This document shows, one piece after another, positions 47,907-56,087 of a DNA stretch of 64,000 bases. The stretch comes from Alphaproteobacteria bacterium (GTDB lineage: Bacteria; Pseudomonadota; Alphaproteobacteria; UBA8366; Aestuariispiraceae). A model generated the notes under the pieces. It worked only from the letters and a program-made list of their open reading frames with translations. It was not told the DNA's origin and ran no database searches. Numbering within the stretch: the first letter of the stretch is position 1; every line of letters begins with the position of its first letter. Position numbers and translations under genes: made by a program. The stretch is from the NCBI GenBank assembly GCA_024743195.1, contig JANSXE010000009.1:107134-171133 (forward strand), written 5' to 3'.

Positions 47907-48593
47907 CTACACCCCCACCATCGCCCAGCCGTCGACGGGCGGCAGCGCCACGCGCTCCGCATCGACCCGGCTGACGGAGACCCGCCGCACGCTGGCGGAG
48001 AGCCACTGGAACAGGTCGCGGAACTTCAGCCCCTGCAGCATCAGGGGCGGCCGGTTGGGCGAGGCGATCTCGGACAGAATGCTCATGTCCGCGTCGCGCA
48101 CCCCGACCGTGAAGAAGGAGAGGCGCCCCATCAGATCGGCGGCCTGGGCGTCCATCGCCGCCTGCTGCCAGGCGATCCCGTCGGTCGGCGCGCCGTCGGT
48201 GATGAGGAACATCCAGGGCCGATAATAGTGGACGCCGGCCCGGCGATAGACCCGCTTGCGGGCGTCCAGCATCTTGAGGCCGAGGTCGAGCGCGCCGCCC
48301 ATCGGCGTCTTGCCGTAGGCGTCGAGTTGCGGGGCGATCAGATCGTCGACGGTGGCGAAATCGCGCACGAGGCGCACCTCGCCGCCGAAGGCGATGACGC
48401 AGAGCTCGACCCGAAGGCTCGCCGTCTCGTCCGCCAGGATCTGTTCGCGGAAGGCGGCGACGCCGGCGTTCAACTCCTCGATCGCCGCGCCGCGCATCGA
48501 CGCCGACGCGTCCAGCAGCAGCACCACCGGGCAGCGGTTCTCGGGATTGTCGACGAATTCCGGCAGACCGCCGTCGCCGAACGCCAGGGTCAT
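47907..48593 (-). CDS. VWA (MIDAS) domain protein, YegL-like
   Basis: 228 residues, cytosolic. The von Willebrand A domain has an intact metal site: DASAS (28-32), a conserved Thr in the YGKTPMGGALDLGLKML block, and LITDGAPTD. VVLLLDASASM and FLITDGAPTDGIAWQ are typical of the TerY/YegL group. VWA proteins of this kind act as metal-dependent adaptors. First gene of the VWA-PP2C-kinase operon; a 7-bp dyad lies about 150 bases upstream (48743-48765). Confidence 0.88.
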   Translation of the reverse strand: MTLAFGDGGLPEFVDNPENRCPVVLLLDASASMRGAAIEELNAGVAAFREQILADETASLRVELCVIAFGGEVRLVRDFATVDDLIAPQLDAYGKTPMGGALDLGLKMLDARKRVYRRAGVHYYRPWMFLITDGAPTDGIAWQQAAMDAQAADLMGRLSFFTVGVRDADMSILSEIASPNRPPLMLQGLKFRDLFQWLSASVRRVSVSRVDAERVALPPVDGWAMVGV

Positions 48594-48742
48594 CGCGCGT
48601 CTCCGCCTCGTCGGCGCCGTCTCGAAGCCGCCGCCGGCGGGCCGCGCATTCGCCCCGCCGCGGGCCGGCTCCTAGGCCGCGCCGCGCGTCCGGATCGACC
48701 GTCCCCGTCTCACCCCAAGGACTCGTCCAGTCGCGGCGCAAG

Positions 48743-48765
48743 TACTGCACAAAATCCATGCAGTA
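48743..48765. promoter_or_regulatory. Dyad symmetry upstream of the VWA-PP2C-kinase operon
   Basis: tactgca (48743-48749) and tgcagta (48759-48765) form a perfect 7-bp inverted repeat with a 9-base centre. It sits between the lipoprotein stop (48821) and the VWA start (48593), in the AT-richest part of the gap. Possible operator. Confidence 0.4.
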
Positions 48766-48820
48766 TCCATGCCATGCTACGCGCGCGAATCGCCCAGATC
48801 AAGGGCGCACGACTGGTCGA

Positions 48821-51274
48821 CTATTGCGGCGCTGCGGCCGTCACCGGCAGGTCGATGGTTGCGCCGGCCGCATCGGTGACCGTGACGGTCACCGCACCGT
48901 CCGTCTGAGCGCCGGCCGCCGCGACGACATGGAAGACCCGGGCGTCGCCCCCGCCGGCGGTCGTGATTCCCTGACCCGTCGGCGCGTGGCTCAACGTGAA
49001 GGGCGGCTGACCGCCGGTGATCTCGACCGACGCCGCCGCCGGCGCGTCGTCCGTCGGCTGCAGGGTCAGGTCGGCGGCGCTCAATTGCAGCACGGCGCCG
49101 GCTGGGGCCGGGGCGGGAGGCGCTCCCTCGCCTCCTGCGTTCGCCTGCTGCTGCGTCTCCTGTTCGGGGGAGAGGTCGAGCACGACGACGATCGACTGGC
49201 CGCGCGAATCGAACAGCTCCAGCGTCACGTCCGGCAGCGCGCCCTCGGCCGGCTTGGCCGGGATCGTCACCGCGAAGGAGGCGCCGCCGCCATAGGTCAC
49301 GCTCATCCCCGCCGGCGTCTGGCCGAGGATGCGATAGCCGTAGTTCATCTGCCCGCCCCTGACCGAGAGGGTGAAGACGCTTGCGGCCTCCCCGGGCGTG
49401 ATCTGGAACCGGTTTTCGGCCGGCGTCTGCGGCGCTTCCTCGCCGTCGCCGGGCGGCGGCGCATCCGGGCGGTTCACCAGTTCGAAGGCGGGGATCGTGG
49501 CGCCTTCGACGTTGCACGGGGTCAGATCGACCGCCGGATCGAAATCGCTCGCGCCTTCGGCGCGCAGTGCGGCGTCGATCGTCGACTGATTGAGGGTTTC
49601 GGCGGCGTCGATCAACGCCTTCTGCTGCTCCACGCTCACCTGCAGGTCGGACAGGTCGGCCACCCCCAGTTCCACGCGGCGTTGATTCAGCGTCAGTCTG
49701 CTGTCGCGGTCCTCAGGTGCAAGGGCCAATACGGCCTCTTTGTCGCCAACCGCGTTCGGATCGGACGGCGCCGCCGCGGGCTCGGCCAATTGCAGCTCTT
49801 CTCCCGCCTTGAGGCGATCGGGCGGCGCGATCTCGCCCAAGCCGCCGAAGCCGCGGAACAGCGCCACCGTGTTGGCGACGCCCTGCGTGCCGGGATCGGC
49901 GTCCATGATCTTGTTGCGGACCTGAACGAAGACGCGGTCGACCGCGGCGACGACCTGCGAGGCGACGTCGGATTCCGCGTTCTCGACGCGCGCGACCGCG
50001 CGGCGCAAGGCGTTGGCCTCCGTGATCGCTGTGCCCGCTTCGTCGAGAAGTTGCGCGTAATTCTGCGCCAGCGCGTTCTGCGCCGCCTCGAGGTCGGTCG
50101 CGTAGGCCCGATAGGCCGCGACAGCCGCGCGCTCCCCGTCGGTCGCAGCGGCGGTTCCCTCCGCCGTCCCGCGACCGGCGATCGCCATCTCCAGCGCATT
50201 GGCGGCCGCGTCGATCGCTTGCGCCCCGTCGTTGCTGGCGTCGCGCGCCGCCTTCGCGGCGTTCGCGGCGGCGTCGGCCTGTTGCGACGCTTTGCGCGCC
50301 GCCTCGATCTTCGGTTGAAGATCGGCGATCGCCTCCTGTGCGCCTCGGGCCTCGGCGCTTCCTTCGGCGGCGGTCGAGAGAACGGTCTGCTGCCGAACCT
50401 CCTCCTCCTCAAGGACCCTCAGCTCCGTGGCGCGTTCGTTGGCTTCCGCGATCTTCTTCTCTGCGCTCGTGCGCAGGTTCTGCGCATGTGTCCGCGCCCT
50501 TTGGACCAGGCCGGCCGGATCGTCCTCGCGCTGGTCCGGCGGGAGCAGCGCCGACAGGTCGGCGGCCCGCGCGGCGACGGCTCCCGACGCCTCGGACAGC
50601 GCGGCGTCGCTGGCCGCCTTGGCCGTGGTGAGGCGCGCCGCCTCGGCGGCGAGCTCTTTCTTGAAGGTCGCGAGCGCGGCGAGGCTGCGCGCCGTCTTCA
50701 GGCGGGCCGTTTGCACGGGATCCATAGTATTGCGCAGGGTTGCGATCCCGCCGGCAAGGTCCGCGCCGGCGCTCTTGATCCGGTGCCCGGTGTTGAGCGG
50801 CGCCAGAACCCGGGTCTGGATGCAGCTCAAGGCGGCGTCGCCCTGTTCGTAGATCTGCTCGAAGGCCGGGTTGCCGTACAGATTGGCGGCGCCGAGCAGG
50901 GAGCCGCCGGCCAGACCGAAGCCCAGGATGTAGTCCTCGTGCGCGTCGAAGAGCGCGGAGGCGGCGGCCCCGACGGCGGCGCCGACGGCCCCGACGCCGG
51001 CCAAATTGCGGATCTGCGTCGGCTGGTCCGCGTAGCCGCGCATCCGCGTGCGCGCCACGTCGATATAGGCCATGGCCATGTCGAAGGTGTAGTCGGCCGG
51101 CTGCATGACCGTGCCCGCGTCCTTCGCCGCCTCGGCGGCGCGCAGGGACGGCGGGCTGGGTTTCGGATTGACCGTCACGCAGCCGCCCAGCGCGAAGGCC
51201 GCGCACAGGACGAGCGCGCGAAAGCGAAAACCGGTCCGAGCCGCCGGCCCGGACCGCACATGGCGATGCAGCAT
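48821..51274 (-). CDS. Large lipoprotein with coiled-coil core and Ig-like C-terminal repeats
   Basis: 817 residues from the ATG at 51274, which has an exceptional purine-rich Shine-Dalgarno (GGAGGGGAGAGGGGA). Lipoprotein signal RFRALVLCAAFALGG ends at Cys32. Residues about 60-190 contain a Gly/Ala-rich, hydrophobic stretch (GVGAVGAAVGAAASALFDAH) that could associate with membrane. Residues about 200-500 are Ala/Glu/Lys-rich and strongly coiled-coil-like. The last 200 residues contain two beta-rich segments resembling bacterial Ig/putative-Ig domains (VFTLSVRGGQMNYGYRILGQ; PPFTLSHAPTGQGITTAGGG). I do not recognise the full-length family. It precedes the VWA-PP2C-kinase operon on the same strand, 227 bases upstream, and may belong to it. 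Confidence 0.7.
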   Translation of the reverse strand: MLHRHVRSGPAARTGFRFRALVLCAAFALGGCVTVNPKPSPPSLRAAEAAKDAGTVMQPADYTFDMAMAYIDVARTRMRGYADQPTQIRNLAGVGAVGAAVGAAASALFDAHEDYILGFGLAGGSLLGAANLYGNPAFEQIYEQGDAALSCIQTRVLAPLNTGHRIKSAGADLAGGIATLRNTMDPVQTARLKTARSLAALATFKKELAAEAARLTTAKAASDAALSEASGAVAARAADLSALLPPDQREDDPAGLVQRARTHAQNLRTSAEKKIAEANERATELRVLEEEEVRQQTVLSTAAEGSAEARGAQEAIADLQPKIEAARKASQQADAAANAAKAARDASNDGAQAIDAAANALEMAIAGRGTAEGTAAATDGERAAVAAYRAYATDLEAAQNALAQNYAQLLDEAGTAITEANALRRAVARVENAESDVASQVVAAVDRVFVQVRNKIMDADPGTQGVANTVALFRGFGGLGEIAPPDRLKAGEELQLAEPAAAPSDPNAVGDKEAVLALAPEDRDSRLTLNQRRVELGVADLSDLQVSVEQQKALIDAAETLNQSTIDAALRAEGASDFDPAVDLTPCNVEGATIPAFELVNRPDAPPPGDGEEAPQTPAENRFQITPGEAASVFTLSVRGGQMNYGYRILGQTPAGMSVTYGGGASFAVTIPAKPAEGALPDVTLELFDSRGQSIVVVLDLSPEQETQQQANAGGEGAPPAPAPAGAVLQLSAADLTLQPTDDAPAAASVEITGGQPPFTLSHAPTGQGITTAGGGDARVFHVVAAAGAQTDGAVTVTVTDAAGATIDLPVTAAAPQ

Positions 51275-51436
51275 ATCCCCTCTCCCCTCCTGTCGTGGGA
51301 CGCGCTTCGAAGCCCCGGGCCTCCCCAAGCCCGGCGCGACGCCGAATCGCCGCACAGCCTCCGGTCGCGTCCCACACGCAAGAGGCACTCTAAACCATGC
51401 GGTTGTGAGGCGCCAGCTTTGGGAGAGTCGGGGCGT

Positions 51437-52051
51437 TCAGCCGCTCCAGGGCTCCATCGCGATGAAGCCCGGCTGCGCCTCGATCCGGGTCAGCCAGGCC
51501 TGCAAAGCCGGATAGGGCGCGCGGTCGATCCCGCCCTCCTCGCTCACCGAGCTGTAGGAATAGAGCGACAGGTCGGCGATCGTCGGGCCGTCTCCGACCA
51601 GCCAATCCTGCGCCTGCAGATGGCGGTCCATCAGGGCGAGCGCCGCGCGGCCCTTCTCGTGCAGCTCCTCCAACTGGGTTTTGCGCGCCTCCGTCATCTC
51701 GAGATGGTGCACCCAGAAGCGGGCGACGGCGATGGTGGGCTCGTGATTGTACTGCTCCCAGAACAGCCAGGAGAGGGTCTGGGCGCGCGCGAAGGGCTCG
51801 GTCGGCAGGAAGGGCGTTCCCTCGGCGAGATAGCACAGGATCGCGTTCGATTCCGCGAGACAGCGGCCGTCTTCGAGCTGCAGAAGCGGGATGCGGCCGT
51901 CGGGATTGAGGGCCAGGAACGCCGGCGTGCGCGTCTCGCCTTTGTGGATGTCCTTCAGGACGAGCTTGAAGTCCCGGCCGAGCAGGCTGAGCAGGTGGCG
52001 CACCTTGTGGCCGTTGCCGCTTTCCAGGCAGTCGTAGAGGGTCAGCATCAT
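51437..52051 (-). CDS. Glutathione S-transferase family protein
   Basis: 204 residues. N-terminal thioredoxin-like domain with LYDCLESGNGHKVRHLLSLL and the glutathione-binding NPDGRIPLLQLEDGRCLAES (cis-Pro and Glu-Ser pair), then IL-CYLAEGTPFLP and an all-alpha C-domain with DWLVGDGPTIADLSLYSY. Two adjacent ATG codons (52051 and 52048) could start it; GGGAG fits the first. It is divergent from the PhyH-type gene with 141 bases between them. Substrate unknown. Confidence 0.9.
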   Translation of the reverse strand: MMLTLYDCLESGNGHKVRHLLSLLGRDFKLVLKDIHKGETRTPAFLALNPDGRIPLLQLEDGRCLAESNAILCYLAEGTPFLPTEPFARAQTLSWLFWEQYNHEPTIAVARFWVHHLEMTEARKTQLEELHEKGRAALALMDRHLQAQDWLVGDGPTIADLSLYSYSSVSEEGGIDRAPYPALQAWLTRIEAQPGFIAMEPWSG

Positions 52052-52192
52052 CAGGGCTCCCGGCGGGGCGAGGACGGCCGCAGCCTGCGGCGCGCCGCCG
52101 CCGTTCGACAAGTCAGAATTTCCGAGGCTTAGGCCAAGCGCATCTTGTGCGAAGGCCTTCGCCGATCCTACGGAATCGGCTAGCGTTCCCGA

Positions 52193-53311
52193 ATGACCGA
52201 GCCGACGACGCCCGCGACTGACCCGGAAACAGACGCCCCCACCGCCGCCCCCTTGGAGGCGGCGGGACGGTGGTACCGGGGCTTCCAGCGCTTCCTGCTG
52301 AGCCGGCCGGACTACGCGCCCTTCGCGCAACTGCTGGGCGGACGCGACGCGCTGGCGCTCGATCCGTCCGCCTTGCGCACGCTGCACGGCAAGGGGATCG
52401 GGTATCTGCATTGGCGGCTCAACGGCGATTTGCGCCGCGCCTTCATCGGCGCGATCGACCGCTACGCCCGCGAGGCGCTGGGCGCCCGACCGCCCGCCGG
52501 GGCCGACGAGGCGGCGGCGGCCGACGCGGGCGCGGCGCTCGACGATCAGGGGTGGACGCGCCTGCCGCCGGTCGATCCCGGCGCGGTTCAGGCCGTGCGC
52601 GACTGGTTCGAGGCGGGCGGGCTGACCGCCCATCACGATGAAGGCGGCGGCCCCGACGATCCGCCGGAGCCGGCGGAGTCGCTGCGCAAACGCGCCAATC
52701 TCGGCAACGTGCCCCGGGCGCGGCTCTTCGAGACGCCGCATCTCCTGGATCTGGCCGCCGACCCGACCTGCCTGCAGGCCGCGCGGCGGCATCTGGGCGC
52801 GCCGCCTCTGCTGATCAACATCACCGCCTGGCGCTCCTTCGCCGGCGAGGGCGGGGCGAAGGAGGCGCGCGGCGCCCAGAACTTCCATTTCGATCTGGAC
52901 GACTATCGCTTCTGCAAACTGTTCGTCTATCTGACGGACGTGGACGAGGAGGCGGGGCCGCACGTCTTCGTTCCCACCACCCACCGCCCGGACGTGATCG
53001 CCGCGCGCCGCCCGCCGGAGGGGACGGCGGAGCGGGACGCCTTCGACGCCTGGTACTTCAAGACCCTGCGCAAGGACCAGGCCGACGTGGTGCGCTGGTT
53101 GGGGATAGAGCCGGTCGAGCTGACCGGCCCCGCGGGCGCGCGGCTGATGGTGAACACCGAAGGAATCCATCGCGGCGCGCCGCCGGTCTCCAAGGATCGT
53201 TGGGTGCTGCAGTTCGTCTATGGCGTCTCGCCCTTCGCGCCCTGGGGCGATCGCTATTCCGCCCCGCCGGCGCCGGCCGGCGCCTACCCGCTGCAGCTGC
53301 TGTTCGGGTGA
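52193..53311 (+). CDS. Phytanoyl-CoA dioxygenase (PhyH)-like Fe(II)/2-oxoglutarate oxygenase
   Basis: 372 residues. The facial triad can be placed: His232 and Asp234 in FHFDLDDYRFCKLFVYLTDV and His326 in NTEGIHRGAPP, with Arg336 (KDRWVLQF) as the likely 2-oxoglutarate anchor. GPHVFVPTTHR is also typical of PhyH proteins. The first 120 residues are not part of the oxygenase fold and carry an acidic Thr/Pro tail. The substrate cannot be inferred from neighbours (a divergent GST and a histidine kinase). Confidence 0.8.
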   Translation: MTEPTTPATDPETDAPTAAPLEAAGRWYRGFQRFLLSRPDYAPFAQLLGGRDALALDPSALRTLHGKGIGYLHWRLNGDLRRAFIGAIDRYAREALGARPPAGADEAAAADAGAALDDQGWTRLPPVDPGAVQAVRDWFEAGGLTAHHDEGGGPDDPPEPAESLRKRANLGNVPRARLFETPHLLDLAADPTCLQAARRHLGAPPLLINITAWRSFAGEGGAKEARGAQNFHFDLDDYRFCKLFVYLTDVDEEAGPHVFVPTTHRPDVIAARRPPEGTAERDAFDAWYFKTLRKDQADVVRWLGIEPVELTGPAGARLMVNTEGIHRGAPPVSKDRWVLQFVYGVSPFAPWGDRYSAPPAPAGAYPLQLLFG

Positions 53312-53391
53312 GGGGCGGGCGGGCTCCCGTCACAAAAGTTTAAGCCGCGCCCGGTAGGTCATAGGCTCTTTCCACAAGCCGAAGGCGCGCC

Positions 53392-54852
53392 ATGAGGGCG
53401 GTCAGGGATCCGGTCAAGAGCATCCGGATACGCTACATCATCGGGCTCAGCGCGCTCGCCGTGCTGATCGTGGGCGCCCATCTGATTCTGGTGCGCACGA
53501 CCGCTGAACGGCAGGAAGAGTACGGGCGCCTGATCCAGATGGCCGGCGATCAGACCGGCCTGATGAACCGCATCACCTTGTTCGCGAGCGAGATGCAGCG
53601 AGCGAACGTCCCCGAGGAGCACCGCGTCGCGCGGCAACAGATCGGCCGCGCCATCAGCCTCATGGCGAAGCGCCACGAGATGCTGGTGTCGGGCGATCCG
53701 GCGAGCGACCTGCCCCGGGTGGAGACGCCGCTGCTGCGGACGCTCTACTACGATCCGGGCTTCGGTCTGGACAAGGCGACGCGACGCTTTCTTGAGCATG
53801 CACGCGCCGTCTACGCGCATGAATTCGGAACGTTGCAGGACAACACGGCGTCCCTCGTCTATCTGCGCACCTACGGCCCCTACGTCCTCGAGACCCTGCT
53901 CAACGCCGCCGTCGACGAGTACGAACGCTTCGCCCGCACGGAGATGCAGCGCCTGAAGCGCTATCAGAAGATCGCCGTCGCCGCCGCGTTGCTGCTCTTG
54001 CTGATCGAGGCGTTCACCATCTTTCGCCCGTTGGAGCGGAAGGTTCGGGAGGCCTTCGAGGCGCTGGGCGACAAGAACCGGGACCTGGAAGAGGCGCGCA
54101 TCGCCGCCGAACATGCGAACCGGGCGAAGAGCCGCTTCCTGTCGAACATAAGCCATGAGCTGCGCACCCCGCTGAACGCGATCCTCGGCTTCACGGAAGC
54201 CTTGCAGCAGGGCGTCTACGGCCGGCTGGGCTCCGAGCTTCAGCGAGCGCGGCTCGACGACGTGCATGCGGCCGCCGCCCACCTGCTTCACCTGGTCAAC
54301 GACGTCCTGGAGTTGAACCAACTGGACAGCGGCGCCGTGGTTCTGGAGGAGAGCGCGTTCGACCCGGTCCACGTGATGCGTCAGGCGTCCTCGGTGCTCC
54401 AGACGCTGGCGGCGGAGCATGGCGTCGACCTGACCCTTGCCGCCCCGGACCCCCCGTTCATGCTGGTCGCGGACGAACGCCGGGTGCTGCAGATACTGCT
54501 CAATGTCATGAGCAACGCCGTGCGCTATAGCCCCTCCGGTGCGGAGGTGCGCGTCGCGGCCGGGCTGGCGCGCGACGGCCGCGCCTTCTTCCGGGTCGAG
54601 GACGACGGCCCTGGCATGACGGCTGAGGAGCGCGAGCTTGCGCTCAGCCGCTTCGGGCGCAGCGATGCAGCGCGGATTCGCTATCCGGACGGGGCCGGCC
54701 TCGGCCTTCCGATCAGCGCCGAACTGGCCGCGCGGCACGGCGGCGCCTTGGCGCTCGAGAGCGAGGAGGGGCGCGGCGTTCGCGTCACCGTCCTCTTCCC
54801 GGTTGATCGCGTGCGACCGGGCCCGTCCGAAGTGTCCGCCGTCGCCGAGTGA
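53392..54852 (+). CDS. Membrane sensor histidine kinase
   Basis: 486 residues. Two membrane helices (about 14-33 and 190-207) enclose a periplasmic helical sensor region (QEEYGRLIQMAGDQTGLMNR) reminiscent of PilJ/nitrate-type sensors. After a short coiled coil comes the HisKA domain with phosphoacceptor His255 (SHELRTPLNAI) and the HATPase_c domain: N-box LNVMSNAVRYS, G1 DDGPGMT, G2 GAGLGLPISAELAARHGG. No response regulator is next to it, so it is an orphan. ATG at 53392; the upstream 80 bases probably hold its promoter. Confidence 0.92.
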   Translation: MRAVRDPVKSIRIRYIIGLSALAVLIVGAHLILVRTTAERQEEYGRLIQMAGDQTGLMNRITLFASEMQRANVPEEHRVARQQIGRAISLMAKRHEMLVSGDPASDLPRVETPLLRTLYYDPGFGLDKATRRFLEHARAVYAHEFGTLQDNTASLVYLRTYGPYVLETLLNAAVDEYERFARTEMQRLKRYQKIAVAAALLLLLIEAFTIFRPLERKVREAFEALGDKNRDLEEARIAAEHANRAKSRFLSNISHELRTPLNAILGFTEALQQGVYGRLGSELQRARLDDVHAAAAHLLHLVNDVLELNQLDSGAVVLEESAFDPVHVMRQASSVLQTLAAEHGVDLTLAAPDPPFMLVADERRVLQILLNVMSNAVRYSPSGAEVRVAAGLARDGRAFFRVEDDGPGMTAEERELALSRFGRSDAARIRYPDGAGLGLPISAELAARHGGALALESEEGRGVRVTVLFPVDRVRPGPSEVSAVAE

Positions 54853-54919
54853 CGCCGCGCCTGCGCCCCGCCTGCGTCCAGCGCGCAGGCGCGGCCGGCG
54901 CCGCGAGAACCGATGCGAA

Positions 54920-54945
54920 AAGGGCGGCGCCGCGGCGCCGCCCTT
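54920..54945 (-). terminator. Perfect 26-bp palindrome between histidine kinase and hsp20
   Basis: aagggcggcgccg (54920-54932) is the exact reverse complement of 54933-54945. On the minus strand it is followed by TTTTC, which suits an intrinsic terminator for hsp20; it may also stop the convergent kinase transcript. Confidence 0.6.
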
Positions 54946-54970
54946 CCCAATGCGTTCGAGGAGCCGGCGG

Positions 54971-55447
54971 CTACGCCGTCTCGGTCTCGCCTTCGATCGC
55001 CTTGCGGGCGGTCTTGCCGTTGATGGCGACCTGGCGCGGCTTGGCCGCTTCCGGCACTTCGCGTTTCAGGGTCACGTGCAGCAACCCGTTCTCCAGCGTC
55101 GCGCCGTCGATCCGGATGTGATCGGCGAGGCTGAAGCGACGCTCGAAGGCGCGGGACGCGATGCCGCGATGCAGGAACTGACGCTCGGCCCGCTCGCCCG
55201 CCTCGTCCACCGTCTCGGTGATCCGGCCGGCGATGGTCAGCGTGTTCTCCTGGACCGTGACGTCGAGGTCGTCCTCGCCGAAGCCGGCCACCGCCATGGT
55301 GATGCGGTAGGCGTCGTCGTCCAGCTTCTCGATATTGTAGGGCGGATAGGACGGGGCCGCATCCTGCTGCATGCCGTCGAGCATGCGGGCCAGCCGGTCG
55401 AAGCCGACCGAGGTTCGGAACAGCGGAGACAGATCGTAGGTGCGCAT
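54971..55447 (-). CDS. Small heat-shock protein, Hsp20/IbpA family
   Basis: ATP-independent holdase chaperone. 158 residues: N-terminal MRTYDLSPLFRTSVGFDRLA typical of alphaproteobacterial IbpA/HspA class A proteins, alpha-crystallin domain about 35-128 (YPPYNIEKLDDDAYRITMAV; FLHRGIASRAFERRFSLADH), the conserved NGLLHVTLKRE, and an I-x-I-like C-terminal tail (RQVAI). ATG at 55447 with AGGAGG 7 bases upstream. Expression is probably heat controlled at two levels: an RpoH-type promoter (55578-55606) and a ROSE-like leader that can hide the Shine-Dalgarno. Confidence 0.94.
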   Translation of the reverse strand: MRTYDLSPLFRTSVGFDRLARMLDGMQQDAAPSYPPYNIEKLDDDAYRITMAVAGFGEDDLDVTVQENTLTIAGRITETVDEAGERAERQFLHRGIASRAFERRFSLADHIRIDGATLENGLLHVTLKREVPEAAKPRQVAINGKTARKAIEGETETA

Positions 55448-55571
55448 GAGCTACCCTCCTTTCAGAAGCGATAACCGTCTCAAGCGGCCGCCCCGGATCA
55501 CCCGGCGGCGGCCCGTTGGTCTGTCCGCGGCAAGGGGACCCGCTGATGGGCGTCCCGAAGTCCGTCGGACG
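55448..55571 (-). promoter_or_regulatory. ROSE-like RNA thermometer in the hsp20 leader
   Basis: The predicted 124-nt leader ends UCGCUUCUGAAAGGAGG before the start codon. UCGCU (55467-55471) fits the UYGCU anti-Shine-Dalgarno motif of ROSE elements, and CUUCU-GAAA-GGAGG can fold into a hairpin that covers the Shine-Dalgarno. The 5' part is GC-rich with further pairing potential (ggccgccgccgggtgatcc). ROSE elements are known upstream of hsp20 genes in many alphaproteobacteria; assignment here is by motif and position. Confidence 0.6.
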
Positions 55572-55577
55572 GGAGGG

Positions 55578-55606
55578 ATGTGGGAAAAGGCGGCGCGCCT
55601 TTCAAG
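55578..55606 (-). promoter_or_regulatory. RpoH (sigma32)-type promoter of hsp20
   Basis: Minus strand CTTGAAA (55600-55606), 15-base spacer, CCCACAT (55578-55584). The -35 element equals the sigma32 consensus and the -10 is close to CCCCATNT. Start predicted near 55571. Confidence 0.7.
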
Positions 55607-55657
55607 AGGGCGACCGGGCGGGCGCCGGACGTGAAAACGAGGCGGGCGGCGCGCATG

Positions 55658-55681
55658 AAAAAAGGCGGCCGAAGCCGCCTC
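55658..55681 (-). terminator. Intrinsic terminator of rpmE
   Basis: Minus strand AGGCGGC, UUCG tetraloop, GCCGCCU followed by six T residues: a textbook rho-independent terminator 38 bases after the rpmE stop. It insulates rpmE from the hsp20 promoter. Confidence 0.9.
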
Positions 55682-55718
55682 TTTCCGGGTCCGCCGCGCG
55701 GGGCGCGCGCGGACGCCC

Positions 55719-55943
55719 TCAGGTCTTCAGGCCGAAACTGGCGAAGCGCTTGTTGAAGCGCGCGAGCTGACCGCTCTCCATCAGGCGCGCCGGCCCGCCG
55801 GTCCAGGCCGGATGGGTCGAGGGGTCGATGTCGAGCTTCATGACGTCGCCTTCCTTGCCCCAGGTCGAATGGGTCTCGTAGGTCGTCCCGTCGGTGAGCT
55901 GCACCGTGATGCGGTGATAGTCGGGATGAATGTCGGCCTTCAT
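55719..55943 (-). CDS. rpmE: 50S ribosomal protein L31 (zinc-free form)
   Basis: 74 residues. [20 protein letters not shown] at the start and [15 protein letters not shown] at the end frame the family; [15 protein letters not shown] is the conserved centre. The four zinc-binding cysteines of the classic form are absent (no Cys in the protein), as is usual in alphaproteobacterial L31. ATG at 55943 with GGAGTAAG upstream. Followed by a strong terminator. Confidence 0.95.
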   Translation of the reverse strand: MKADIHPDYHRITVQLTDGTTYETHSTWGKEGDVMKLDIDPSTHPAWTGGPARLMESGQLARFNKRFASFGLKT

Positions 55944-56087
55944 GTCTCTTACTCCTTCATGGACGGAGGCCGCCGTCGGCGCAGAGCCTCCTATCGCATG
56001 GGGTTCATCGATTTCCAGCCGCGGTGTCTACAGAACCGCGGGCCCCGGCGCAACCGAAAAGCCGCCGGCGGGACGGGCGGGGGCGCC

